Source: Vanilla planifolia
Taxonomy: Eukaryota > Streptophyta > Magnoliopsida > Asparagales > Orchidaceae
Reading direction: 5' to 3'
Length of the DNA: 64,000 nt
NCBI GenBank assembly: GCA_023846275.1
Contig: CM043868.1
Span: forward strand, 8,017,653-8,081,652
In this document: positions 12,501 to 24,146 of the stretch, piece by piece
Position numbering within the stretch: position 1 is the first letter of the stretch
Layout: each line of letters opens with the position of its first letter
Notes under the pieces: generated by a model
What the model was told of the DNA's origin: nothing
Databases searched by the model: none
Seen by the model: the letters and a program-made list of their open reading frames with translations, nothing else
Made by a program: the position numbers and the translations under genes

Positions 12501-15500
12501 CCAAGCAATGATGGCAGCAATAGCTATTGGCAATGCCTACCCACTATTGACATACAAATGATGGGAAGTTCAGAAGTTCCTTAGACAATTGTATAACTAT
12601 GAAACAATAACTCTTCACTCACATAGGATGAACTTACTTTCCTTATTTACAATGAACCTAAAAAATTATCCTATGTTTTGCTTTCCACTTAGAAAAAAAA
12701 TCTCTTATATCTTTTCTCCTTGTTATATATAATTTTCGAACTCCTACTAATTTTAGGTGTTTGTACCATAGGAATCATAAAGGCATTGTCTGCCTAATTT
12801 TGATTTAACCTGGCATGTTTTAATGGAGATATAGGGCCCAAAGGAGTACTGCATGTGCATTCTTTAGGTCTTCAAGTATAGCCCTCTTTTGCAATGTTTG
12901 GCTTATTTTTCTCTGAATATTCTAGTGAAAAAAATGATCAGGTTGGACGATTCTAAGAAAATGTCTTGTTTGTCATCTAACTCCATCATTGGTTCATTCA
13001 TTGAGAAGCGAATAGATTATCAATCAAAGCTCTAATGGTCAAGAGCAAGCCCCTATAAGCTTCATTTTTCTTGTTAGCAAGTTTAACGTATGGTTAGGTG
13101 CACAGCTCTTTTTTAGTCTCCTTGAGAGTAATAAAAGCTTATGGTTAATTTTTTGAGTTTTTTTAATTATGGTGTTGTAATTCATGTAGCTTTGTCAGGA
13201 TAGAATCAACACTACAAAGGAGATCCACACAACCAAAATGAAAGTTCCTGTGGTTTCAATCTTTTCTAAGAGAGATTCAGCCTGTCCAAAGAGTGTTTCT
13301 GCTATGGTTCAATCATGGCAATGAAGAAAAGCTAGGTCAAATTCTCATAAAATCAAGTGCCTTAAAAGTAATTTCCTTAGATGTCCTTTACTTTGGCTTT
13401 CTCTCCAAGAAAACCAAACCAATGAACTAAATGACTAAATCTTAGTGTCTATTTCAATTTACAAAAAATGGTATAAGGCACAATTAAAAAAGAGGAAGTG
13501 TGAGAATCAGGTATAGAGGAAGGTGAGAAGAAAATAAAATAAGGATTAAGATGGTTCTGTAAAAAGGGATTAGGGGCTAGGAAAACATAAGAGGAAATTC
13601 ATTTTTATGGGTGATGATTCATAAAATATAACAACAAACCTTAATCCTGATAAGTAGGTGCAATATATGAATCTTTGAACATAGTTGAGTTCTTTTCATT
13701 GTAACTCTTTTTTAATATCTAAAATTGTTAAGTTCTTCATAATAATTTGTTTTTGTGTTGTTTTTTATCTGTTTTTGGTTTGTCACATTCTTTATTTACT
13801 TCATCTCCTAAAAGGATGTTAATTGTCTTACCTTTAATATGTTCTAAACATGTAAGTTAATTCTTTCAAAAACTATACTCAATCAATATTATACCAACTT
13901 TTTCTCAGATATATCTCATTTATAATCATATTCTTTTGAGCACATCTATAATAGTAGATAAAAGAAATATATTTTTATTCTAAGATTAGCTTCCAGATGG
14001 TTAAAATCTATTGTGCATCAATGAAAATAACATCTCCTTTAGTATGAATATTTACAAACATATTGGTCACTATTGATTGATGATAAATGAAACTTATCAA
14101 GTTGTATGAACATGAGGATTTAACCTGCTTGGATAATTTCTATTTTATTATCAAGAATCTGTAAACCATTATGTAGTCATGAAAGGCAAAAAGACAATTG
14201 CATAGAAAAACATGAAACTAAGAATTATTTCATGAATCTAAATGCAAACTGTAAAGATAACATTGCAAGTTCATGTCCATGTAAAGGGGAAGGAGGCGTT
14301 TCTTCTTTCTGAATATTTTGCAGAGAATTGCTTTGGCAAACACAACATATGGTGATTATCTATAAATTGTTTCCACTGACTGTGACTAGTTGTACTAGTT
14401 TTTATGCTTCTTCACGGTATTCAGAGGTCTCCAAATCTAAGATGGTTCATCTTTGTTGATCTTTACAACTATTTTAATTCATAATACCCAATAAACAGAT
14501 TTGCACCTTGTCTAGTAAATAAAATTAGTTGGGCTTCAATGGGATAGCAAAAAGTGGTCAATTTTCCCAACGGCTGTATTTTGTCAGTTATTGTTTGTTT
14601 TCTTGGTCAGTTTCCCATTGTGTAGCATATTTTTTTCTTGTTGGTTTTAAAGTTTTATAAGAATATTGCTTTCTCATGTATATGCTTTATTTTGTAATAC
14701 TTTTCATGGAATTTCATCAATTGTTTTGTTCAATATAGTGACTGTAGTAAAAACTAATCATTTATCAACTCATGAATATATAAAAAGTAAATGAAATGTA
14801 CTTTACCAAAGAGCTCGACTGTGCCATCTTGAAGCCCTGGTGTATGGCCATGTGAAGAAATCTGTTTTCGAATGATGATCAAAACCTTAAAACATCAATG
14901 GTAGCAGTGCTTTATGAAAGATAAGAAGCATCCAAAATTTATGCATATAATATGATGGCATAAAGTTTTCTATGGTGCTTATTAGGGAACATGGACTTGT
15001 CGATTGTCACTTTGTATCTAAATGTGAAGGATATCCATCCTCTTTTTCAAGTGAAAAGTGCAGAATTTTCATTGGAATATTTGATCTTTTGAAAGCACAT
15101 AAATACTTCCAAATGTATATTGTTTGCATTCTATGCTTTGCATAATTGGCTACTTCAATAAACTCCTTGATAACTTGTCAGATGGACCATATGACAGTTG
15201 CATATAAATTTCAGTAATTATACTTGATGATATGTGCTAATCCTACTTGAAAGTATTGATTATAGTAGTAAATTGCAAATTATAACAAAACTGATATCAT
15301 GGCTTGATGTGGAAACCAGAACTTTGCTTATTAGTTCCTATAGTTTATCAACTTTGAATTACATTTATAGCCGATACCGTGAGTGATTATTGTTTTTGCT
15401 TGCGTATTATGTGTTCATAAGTATAGACTTATTCATAAATACTTTAAATGTGCTTATACAAATGTATTTCTCTCTGCACATGGATCATTTTCTAATTTCC

Positions 15501-18500
15501 CCACTTGAACCTTAAAAGTCTCCTTTTACATTTTTTTGAAAAACATCATTTCATTCAAATTCAAAAGTTATTACCTTCAAGTATTGTTTGACATATACAA
15601 AGTACCCTCTGGTATATTTAATTCTCTTGTTCTTTTACTAGAGTTTTACTTCAGATTCTATAAGATAGATAATTGCTTTCAATTTTTGTTAACATGTTGA
15701 TGCAATGAATAAGATATAACACAAATTGCATCTAATCCCAAAAGGTTTTTCTCACAACTCTAATAGATCCATTTTTTTTAAAAATCAAGCACCTAACAAA
15801 TATCTTTAAAATTGCAAATTAGCCAATTTGCTCTTATAGTGTTAAAAATTAAGCTATATGACAAAAGTACCCTTTTGTGACCTTGGGGCTCATCAGCATT
15901 TGTAGAGTGGGATGAGGATTTGATGATTTTAGCGACAGAGGGGGGGCTAGCGAACGTAGGTAGGAAGAAGGTTAGATGATACAAGATGCGACACTTGTGT
16001 GTTAAAAGCTATATCGATTAATTGATTAAGAACTCTAATTATTAATGCAAATAGAAAAATTAGATTTAGATCCAACAAAAATTTTACTCATGATAATTTA
16101 TCAAGGTTAATTTAAATTTATCTTTCAAAATCAGAATCAAATCTAGTTATGTTTAATCTCATCCAACCATGAATTTTCATAGATGAATCTTAAATTTAAA
16201 CAAAATATATCATTCAAATGCCAAAACTGTTGAGAAACCATAAAAAGTCATCTTCAAAGTTCTAAATTGGATAATTCATAAAAATCTAACTAACAAAAAA
16301 ACAAATGAATTTAGAGTTAAACAATTGCAAAAATGATAATAGAATAAAAAGAAATATCTATTGTCTCATGATGATTTGGTAAGTTGAAAGACAAATTCTC
16401 ATTTACAAGTCTAAGATTCAAATTCTCACAATCTCCAATGAAGGTAGAAAACTTTGATTAAAATTCAATAGTTTTGATCCAATATAACTTTAAGCAAGTA
16501 TTTATATCATTTATAAAATAGACTAGCAACAACTCTTTAATTGGGTTTAATGTGAAAATTTGAATCCTAGATTCGCAAATGATTGAACGTTTGATAGCAT
16601 AAAATCAAACATTTGATCAAACTTTGTCAAAGCTAACAATAAATTACCTCTTAGTCACTATCGTTCGATTAAACTAATTTAACGTTCAATGTCCTAAGAG
16701 TCAAGGGCACATTCTAGATTTCCATGGGATGATCGTATGCAACTTATTTAACATGGGGATTGAACATTTGAAGAATAGGATTGACTATCTGATCCAATTT
16801 TCGATGAACCTTTGAGTTTTAACGTACAAATCTATATGTTACGACTTGATCCTTCGGTAATCAAATATTCTATAGTCATTAAGAACAATAAAATAAATCA
16901 ACAAAAATATATGAAAATACTAAACTAAGCTAAAAAATGTACTTGAACTATCAACTATGGCAAGGACCCCAAGTCATGTTGTGGTAATCCAATCAAATAA
17001 AGAACACATCATATCTCTTCAAAATGGCTCAACATCCAAAAAATCATTTAGCATTATTTAAAATTTGTAGATCTCCATTAGTGGAGATGGTTTCTAGGTT
17101 TGAAGGGTAGATTTGCAAATCCGTTAAAGGAATTCATTGTTAGGGAGAGGCAACGGTCTATTTGCTTTCAAGCTGCCCAAGTAGCCATTACTCCCATCCA
17201 ATGTTCTTCTTCTCAACGTTCAATTCTCAATAGCTATTTTCTCTCCTTTTTTCTTATCATCCTACCTCCATGTTCTCACCACTTTTAATGTTTTCTACCT
17301 CAACAATATGTGAACCTCTTATTCTACCCAATTGATGACCATATCTTTTGATGACAATGGCATGATTCATGTCATCCAACTCTATGATAGTTGTTTATAA
17401 TGAAGCTAAGGAAGAAGATAAATGGGGTATTTTGGATATTAAGGATAAGGTTTATTTGAGGATATTAGAAAGATTGTAAAATGATCCAAAAGTATAACTC
17501 AAGCATGGACCAATTATCTATTTAAGTAAAATTGTTAAAATAAGGTCTTATTATCAAATTTTGATGACACTTCTGAATCTCATTGCTCATTGCCTATATA
17601 AATAGATCTATTTGAGAATTAGAACAAATCTTCAAGACGTACTTAAATTTACTCTAAGAAATATTACATTTGAGTGTCTAAGGAAATCTTTGATGTACAA
17701 TTCATTACTAAAAATTTCTAACGAGTGATAGGAGCACATGGCAATTGATTGCTAATATTTTTCTTTCAGTTTTTCCTGCTTTTTCTAATTATCAATTTAT
17801 TGCTTTTTCTATGAATAACCTATTGTAATTTGTTATTTGGAAACTTTAGGTTGTATGTCCATTTTTCAAAGCCTTATTATTTGAGATTGGATGATTTCTA
17901 AAATATCTCATCCCTTTTCTAATAACAATAAGGATATCGAGATCATTTTAGTGAACTATAATCCTTTTAACATTGGTATCCAATTTTTATGTTGGCTTTA
18001 GCAATTAGTTTTGAAGAGAAGGTTGGGATCTCTCCCTAAAGTTGATTACATTTTTCAAATTTTAAGATTTTGTATGGATGAATGAATTAGATAGTCGGTG
18101 ATAGTTAGAATTTTAAGTAGGGAAATTGATAGATCCTAATGATTATTTTGTTGTACTTTCATGGTTTAAAGGGACTTATTGGATTAGTAAAATTAATTTT
18201 CAGAGACAAGGCATCAAAAATAACCAAGATTTTTTTTTGTTTTTTAGTGCATAACACTTGTAATCCTTTTAAGTTGGAGAGTATTTCATAAATACACATT
18301 TTTTTATCCAAAGGATCTAATTTACTTTGTTGATGATTGTTATCATCAGTGAAGATGGAATATTTGAAGACTTTTTGGTGAAAGTTAAAACTTGAATTGT
18401 TAGGAAGGAGTCATATAGATTTAATGGAGTTTTGCATCATAGTATTTTTGATAGAAGTCAATTGATGAGATAGGATTTTTGTTAAAGCATTATCGCTCTT

Positions 18501-21500
18501 AAAAAGAATCGTGAACAATGCTTGAGAACATAAGGAATAGACCAATTCAAAAAGAAGTTAATTTTTTTCTTAACCTTCATTTGTTGTAGGGTAGATGCTT
18601 AAACTTGGTAAAATATGCCTTGATAAAGAATCGATTGTGAAATCATTTGCAAAATAATTTGATATATTATTTATATGAATTTTGATTTGAGATTTGAAGA
18701 TGTTTGACTCATTTGTGAAATTTTTTTTTCTTTCGTTTTGTATATAAAACAAGCATGATAATGATCGTCCATGAATGTGATGTACCAACAATTATTGGTT
18801 AGGTTTTTGGTTAATCCCTAATTGTCATTATGAAGTAGGTGAAATTGTGCAAAATGTTTGTATGAGTAGGATGGTTGAGTTAAATTGGTTTACATAAAGT
18901 AATAGAGTTTGAGTTTTTATTTATGAATAATTTTTGGTGTAATGACAATATTTTATATTAGGATAACTTAGATACTTGTTCCAGAGTAAGACATTATTAT
19001 TTGATAATGAAGACATTAGTGACACTTTAAGAAAAAGGTAATTAGTATAAGTTTTATCATTATAGAGATTATATACACCTTGTGCATTTTAGAAAACATG
19101 AGAGACATCTTAAGAAAAAGATAATTAGTGCAAGTCTTATCATTGGAGAGATTATATAGACTTTGTGCTTATTAGCATTGGTGATGTTCTTGAAAAATAT
19201 TGTGAGTAAAAAATCACTACATGCTGATCTTTAATTAATTTAGTAACAAGGTAAGGTTAAAATTGAGACCTTGGACCTGAATAGCATCTTTTAATTTTAA
19301 TTGGTCAATGTTTATTGTCACAATCTACTACTCAAGCAACATCGCCATTAGCCACAAAAATTGTCTAAACTTTTGTGGTTTTCTTGTAGGTATTGAATCA
19401 CATAAAAGAGCTTATCATATGGTTATCCATTATCTATTGTTATCTTGTTGATTTTTTTAAGAAGAACAAAGATGACAAGTTACTTAAATATGTGTTATGT
19501 GATATAATAGGTGATTACCTCTCTTTGTTTCTTCTTAGTTGAATCAAAAGGTTTGTTTAAATGTAAATAGCAGAAGAGCATCTAACTGTGCTGGAGATGT
19601 AGGTGCCTTAACAATGTAGGCATTTTGGACTGGATGATTTTGACTTTTCCATATGATGTCCTATCATGAAGCTTGACATAGTGATCACAAACATGATTTG
19701 TTTTGTGGTAGAAATTACTGCAGAACTTGTTTTCCTTTGGTTTTTGTCTTTTGTTGTATTGACATTCCAGTTTTATTGTAATAGTTGATCTATGAATGCT
19801 TTGATTTGGTGTTTTGGGGGATGAGTTGTTGAGGTTAACTTGCCCATGACTTTCCTTTCTTTCAACTTAGGATGAGTTGTTGAGGTTAACTTGCCCGTGA
19901 CTTTCCTTTCTTTTAGCTTATGAATAACCATCATAAATTGAGGGAAAAGGTTTAGTTTCAAAAAATCAGTCTCTTTACCATCTAAATTTGTGTTGATCAT
20001 AAGAAGGAAATCGAAGGCATGCTCTTTCTTCACCTTCTTCATGTACTTGAGGCCAACTTTAAGATTGTGCCCTTGTTGTGTCATGACATGGGTTTATTTT
20101 TTGCCATAGTTTTGTTAGAGTTGTATCACTCAATTATAGATGCCATGCCTTAGCAAGTTGAATGTAAAACTTAGTAAACTTCAAGCATTGAGATTAGAGA
20201 AACTTTTGAGTCCCAAATCGCTTATGGGTAAGTTCCACCAATTTTTGATGAAGGAATTTTCAATTTGCCACTTCTATTTTTGAGAGGCATGGAGAAGGTG
20301 GTTAGATTAGCCACCACACCAAAAGATGACTATGACTTGTATTGGCCAATATTTAAGTGGGTTAAATTACTATAGATAATGGTTCAAGAGAATGGAGAAA
20401 TTATTGGGAGGGAAGAGGGTTCCTATGAGGAAGAGAACACTAACATTGAAAAGGATAGAAGTCCCAATAACATGGAATAAAGGGAATGTAAACCGAGTGA
20501 GTTGTTCAAAGAAGAGAGAAGGGCATGGTACTAGTGAAGGGGAGCTTATAGATAGATAGAAGCGATCATGACTCTATTGCTATGAACTAGAGATTAGGAA
20601 ATTCTATTTCTTTTTATTCACAAAACTTGTCTTGTTTTACATATAGTAAGTCCTATTATTTATTTGTAGTAGGAAATTAAGAAATTATCCTGTATTAAAA
20701 GGATATAATAAGAAAATAAACAGAATATAATAGAATAACAGAATATTTTATATTAGAAAAACAAAATAAAGGCATAAATTAAGGGGAAAATACTATTTTT
20801 ATGATTTTAGAGATTTTTTATCAATTCTAACAAAACTATTAAAGGATGTCATCTCTTACGATTTGTGGTCTATTTCAACATTTTAAGGCACTTGTACATT
20901 GAAGATGTTTAAAGAATTCATCTTTTATATGTTTATGATGCTAAATTAAAATTTACGTGTGAATGTCTTTCTCCACTCATAATTACTTAATTTTTTGCAA
21001 ATGTGTGATTTTGATTTATGTATTTTACATGCATGTATATGATTCATACTTGTGCCATTTACCATGTATGTATGTGTATTTCATGGAATTCGAACATGTC
21101 AGAATTCTATTTTTGCAAAGCTTGTGTTCCAATGTAGAATTGTATATTCCATTTTTAATCCCTTTTATAATGCAATATTGTAAATTGATTCATTTATTTT
21201 CACTTCTTAACATTATTAGCATACCTTTTCTTCATGATTTGTTTAATTTTTGTTTTTCATACTGTCTTATTTCATTAAACTTGTTTTGTTCTGTGAGGAA
21301 ACATTGTTTTTTGTGTTCAACTTCCTAATACAATTTTGAAAATACATTATTTCAGCGGTAATAATGTTTGACTAACATTTATCCATCCTCGATTAGTTTT
21401 TCTTACTCATTTGGAGCAGCATGGTAGCAATGTTGCTTATCCTTTGGTGAATTTCAGTCTATAACCTGCCTACCTCTTTCTTCATATAAATTATTGGTTT

Positions 21501-21856
21501 TCTAACTCAAAAGGATCCACATTTGTTATCGAAGTGTTCCAAGTTCAGGAACTTAAACCCAAAACGTGTTTAGAAATCTATGGCTGTGTTTTTTGTCCCT
21601 TATTACCCTTCAAGCTAACTTCCTATTTCCATGAAAAACAATTCGACAATTGTGAAAAAGAGTTGTACATTTTGCGCACGACAAAGAATCCAGAGTTCAC
21701 CTGTAGATTTATAATGTCTGGGGGCATTTGATCGCCGTTGTTCATGTCCGCCAAATGAAACTTGATTTCCTTCTCATGCAAGCAAGCCAACACTCTTGCA
21801 ACATCTGGCAGCATCGGTTTCCCATAGATAACCCTGACCATTGGTGAAGCTGCCAT
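1..21856 (-). CDS. Phi-class glutathione S-transferase, giant three-exon gene (3' end beyond left edge)
   Basis: Three exons at 21701-21856, 14807-14861 and <1-552 join in frame (phases 0 and 1) into at least 254 codons. Residues 1-75 form a thioredoxin-like GST N-domain (RVLACLHEKE; cis-Pro as TP, residues 59-60; QDG; GSRKI). The rest is the all-alpha GST C-domain (FDPPSSALVFYLAY, LAGNYFTLADLYHLPN, VSRWWKSI), diagnostic of plant phi GSTs. The family conjugates glutathione to electrophiles or binds ligands in the cytosol. Intron 1 is 6839 bp and intron 2 is 14254 bp, both carrying retroelement remnants. Oddities: the residue aligned with the catalytic Ser of the neighbouring GST is Leu16, the Glu/Asp before the G-site Ser is Gly71, and a Lys-rich tail runs past the usual family end (about 215 residues). 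No stop lies within any of the three exons. It is probably expressed, perhaps as a ligand-binding paralogue; a decaying gene is possible. Linking the exons over 21 kb rests on phase and homology, not on a transcript. Confidence 0.82.
4970..6540 (+). mobile_element. Ty3/gypsy chromovirus remnant (integrase, chromodomain, LTR-like tail)
   Basis: Decayed pol 3' end. About 4985-5040 reads VVADRFLKYAVFV, the start of the integrase core. Frame shifts follow, then 5170-5290 reads FSTANHPQIDGQTERINQLL, the hallmark integrase C-terminal core motif. Near 5826-6010 a frame gives TDFLVKWKRKSGAETSWED and GQFERQFAKYI, the chromodomain-like tail of chromovirus integrases (LVKW…W.). After that comes a non-coding part with a TATAAATA at 6191-6198, probably LTR. 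Stops and frameshifts show it is inactive. It lies antisense to the GST gene. Gag, protease and RT were not recognised upstream. Confidence 0.8.
5936..6510 (+). repeat. 291-bp tandem duplication across the chromovirus pol end and LTR-like region
   Basis: The block starting gagctgaaacatcatggga recurs with a period of 291 bp (for example atgggaggac at 5951 and 6242). It runs to ttgaaagggtt near 6214 and 6505, with few differences by eye. Both copies carry the chromodomain end, the LTR-like sequence and a TATAAATA string (6191 and 6481). Confidence 0.85.
7930..8830 (-). pseudogene. Possible decayed coding stretch, Lys/Glu-rich, family unknown
   Basis: On the minus strand the stretch reads with scattered stops but keeps charged, helix-like composition: a Lys/Glu-rich part near 8560-8800 (for example KEKEKTHEEFATPLVPKPRA), then a part near 7950-8270 with regular Ile/Leu/Glu/Lys spacing (GVTKAIVIEIIEQ). 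This suggests a decayed transposon gag-like or other mobile-element protein. I do not recognise the family. Confidence 0.25.
10999..11286 (-). other. Unidentified 95-codon open frame
   Basis: An uninterrupted frame in otherwise stop-rich DNA, with mixed amphipathic composition (for example LRFLALLNIVGDLHFYLYLK, GEIELPFICEIKKND). No motif is recognised. It may be a fragment of a decayed mobile element or chance. Confidence 0.2.
14807..14861 (-). CDS. Giant GST gene, exon 2 (55 bp)
   Basis: Too short for ORF calling and found by homology. On the minus strand it is flanked by an acag acceptor and a gtaaag donor. It reads ISSHGHTPGLQDGTVELF plus one base, matching the family segment between beta-2 and the G-site Ser (…GxxPxLxDGxxxLF). 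It enters in phase 0 from exon 1 and leaves in phase 1 into exon 3, exactly as needed. It is 6 bp longer than the 49-bp exon 2 of the compact GST, adding two residues (Ile-Ser) at its start. Confidence 0.85.
18540..20090 (-). mobile_element. Ty1/copia retrotransposon remnant (gag, zinc-knuckle, protease, integrase pieces)
   Basis: Read on the minus strand from 20090 downward. First comes a copia gag-like segment (AFDFLLMINTNLDGKETDFL, then a LKERKV block). Next is a cysteine/histidine zinc-knuckle-like piece near 19650-19720 (FCSNFYHKTNHVCDHYVKLH). A protease-like piece near 19290-19370 follows. Last is an integrase core near 18550-18700 (FANDFTIDSLSRHILPSLS, then TLQQMKVKKK, matching the family's TPQQNGVAERK motif). 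Several stops and frameshifts make it inactive. RT/RNase H and clear LTRs were not found, so it is truncated or too diverged. Confidence 0.65.
19820..19921 (-). repeat. 51-bp tandem repeat in the copia gag-like frame (two units)
   Basis: The block beginning atgagttgttgaggttaact occurs at 19821 and again at 19872. It keeps frame and codes for two 17-residue units, KLKERKVTGKLTSTTHP and a near copy. Confidence 0.85.
21701..21856 (-). CDS. Giant GST gene, exon 1 (52 codons)
   Basis: The ATG at 21856-21854 is the first ATG before the conserved strand (VRVIYGKP); further upstream codons in this frame lack ATG. The exon ends NLQ followed by a gtgaac donor, phase 0, at the same family position as exon 1 of the compact GST. 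The alpha-1 helix sequence RVLACLHEKE is well kept. The motif PAS of the compact copy is PML here, so the catalytic serine position holds leucine. Confidence 0.88.
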
Positions 21857-23676
21857 TGTCTTCACACAGAATAATGGAACGTCCTCCCGTTTTCCACTTA
21901 TCCCCAACCCTCTCCCGGTTACTGCTTTCTGCTTTCTATAACCAAAGCAATGTTATTCTAAATGGGATTAAGTAATAAATGAAACTAGGAAAAGCAGCAA
22001 AGTAAAAGAAAAAAAGGTAAAGGGTAAAGGTATATAAGAATAGAATGATAACATTTGTTTGCAAGGCAAAGAATAATAGCCTGGCTTCTCCATGTTGCAG
22101 TTCAAGGCTCATATCTAGGCTTGACAGGCTTTGGTTATTAAAGCATATTCTTGACGGTAACAGTAATATAGAATCTGTTTGAAAGAAAAGTTCTTTAAAC
22201 AAAGAGCAATGCTAGAAATGATTGTTATTGTACAAGAGGTGTAATAGCGTTCCAAAACTATCACTGTATTGCCCACCATCTGAAACTTTAATGGAACGCA
22301 TTCTATTTCAGTTTTTCTTTTTATCTTTTGACATTTTTTTCCCTTTCTCATTCCTTGACTGTAATTTTTACCTTTTATCCTAATGCCTTTGATGATTACA
22401 AATGCAGATATACAACTCATTTGCTTTGATGAATTGAGCCATATTAATGCTTTCTAGCCAATATGGAAGGCACGCAGAGAAAAGAAGAAATTTGAAGAGT
22501 GGCAGAATTTGAGCAATCTATGGTTGTTGAAATGCACCGTAACTTTATACTGGCAATTGGATTCCCTGGTTAAAGATCATTTTTGATGGAAAATTCAAAG
22601 GACATTTGTGTAAGTTAACGTAACCAATAATAAAAAGAAACATAAAAAAGTGTTTCCTAATATTTTTGTCAGGGTTTTTCTTTAGGGAATTTTGCTGTTT
22701 TCTTCTCTTTGAAAGCTTTAAGGAACAGCAACATGTGCTGGTTCATTCATTTATCGTTTTAATTTTTAAATTTACATTTTATTTCCGAAATGTATTTATT
22801 ATGCATATATCAAGAGCCTGAGCTCAGTCAACATTATCTTAGTGGTTCAAGAATCTTTGCTTGGGTATAATTTTATTTTCTCATTAATCTAGGGCTTGTT
22901 TGTTCTACTATTGGGAGAAATAGAAAGTGAAAAATGAGATAAATCACTTTTAATATTCATGTTTGATTTATCATGAGTAGGTAAGTTTCGGTTCTATATA
23001 AATAGAATGATGCATATTCTAGTATATTTAATTCAAGCGTAGTCTGAAAGAAGAATTGCTCTTATCTTGGCATCCCAAGGATTGTTGATTCATGCTTTCT
23101 AGTTCATAGATAAAAGTTGGTTCTTGCTTCTTAGCTTATAGATAAAAGTTGGTTTTGGAGGTTACTGTTACAAAATGTTAAAGAAAAACAAATAATAATT
23201 TATATTGAGCTTAACACATACATATAAATATCCAACAACTCAAATTGTTAGAACACTACGATTTTAACTTCCCAGGTATTGTGCTCAACAATTTGAATTT
23301 CATTATTTATTTTAGATGCATATACATTTTAATAACCTTTCGGTTTAGTTTCACTTTGGAAAACTAATTAGTCAATTTAATTGCTAAGGGTATTTAAGCA
23401 TGAGCCTAGGTCAGACCTTGAAATTCTATTTGAGAATAAGAGCCGATTTTAATCTAATTATTTGTAATAGACGTACGAAAACTTCGAAAACTATAGCATT
23501 TAACCTTGATGTAAAGCACAACTAGTCTTGGGCAACATCCCCAGTGCAAAACTAGTCAAATAAAAACAATCACTTAGACACGCAAAACATACTGCAAATT
23601 ACAACTAGTAACCATGTGTTGGCCAGTGATGCACACTTCCAGCCTACAGTAGAGTTGCTTATTTTTTCACCCTCAT
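21857..23676. other. Intergenic spacer between the two GST genes, promoter region of the giant GST
   Basis: About 1.8 kb with no GST exon or other recognisable coding sequence. It must hold the 3' flank of the compact GST and the promoter of the giant one. Between 23,070 and 23,160 there is a short direct repeat (a block around tagataaaagttggtt occurs twice). Confidence 0.6.
22029..22040 (-). promoter_or_regulatory. Candidate TATA box of the giant GST
   Basis: On the minus strand this reads TTCTTATATACC, about 175 bp upstream of the ATG at 21856. Position and composition fit a TATA element with a 5' leader of roughly 140 bp. TATA-like strings are common in DNA this AT-rich. Confidence 0.3.
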
Positions 23677-24146
23677 TTAGGCAACTGCAGGTGCTTCTTT
23701 CTGCAGCTCCACCACCCTCGTCCACTTTGGGCGACGCGAGATGGCTTCCCACCACTTCATCACATTGGGCCGCTCCTTGAACATGGCGGCACACTCTGGC
23801 ACCATGGTCATAAGCCGGTGGATGTTTGGAAGGTGTGCCAAGTCTGCAAGAGTGAACTTGTCCCCTGCCAAAAAACCCACTTCGTCAAGTCGCTTGTCAT
23901 AGATGTTAAGCACCTTCTCCAGCTCATTCTTTCTCTTCTTCACCTCCTCCTCCTCAATATCAAGTCCTTCAAGCGGTGCAAATGCCAAGTAAAACACTAG
24001 TGTAGAACTTGGTGGGTCAAAGATCTGTGACTCGGTACGCAGCCATTGCTTAATTGATGCTCTCTCAAGTGTCCCATTCCCCAGCAAATCTTTGTTACCT
24101 TGATCATTGTAGCTGCTTGCTATGTGCTGGCAGATGGCCCTTGAAT
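23677..24146 (-). CDS. Compact GST, exon 3 (C-terminal domain and stop)
   Basis: The acceptor aacag precedes AT TCA AGG, so the split codon joins to Asp67. The exon codes for the helical H-site domain and ends …EAPAVA with TAA at 23679-23677. Confidence 0.93.

Larger units (their letters stand above)
553..14806 (-). other. Intron 2 of the giant GST (14.3 kb)
   Basis: The intron is bounded by the gtaaag donor at 14806-14801 and the acgaag acceptor at 558-553. It contains a chromovirus remnant at 4970-6540. Outside that I see only AT-rich, stop-riddled DNA. Stretches 560-4960 and 6700-14800 contain no frame I can assign to a known family, apart from possible decayed readings at 7930-8830 and 10999-11286. 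Confidence 0.75.
14862..21700 (-). other. Intron 1 of the giant GST (6.8 kb)
   Basis: The intron is bounded by the gtgaac donor at 21700 and the acag acceptor at 14862. It contains a Ty1/copia remnant in the same orientation as the gene (18540-20090). The remainder (14862-18500 and 20100-21700) is AT-rich without recognisable coding content. Confidence 0.75.

Noticed and set aside
17973-17985. String resembling the tRNA-Met primer-binding site (tggtatc…)
   Set aside because: The match stops after seven bases, it is on the opposite strand to the nearby copia remnant, and no LTR end is evident before it.
23818-24000. Plus-strand frame over GST exon 3 of the compact gene
   Set aside because: Antisense shadow of the GST C-terminal domain.
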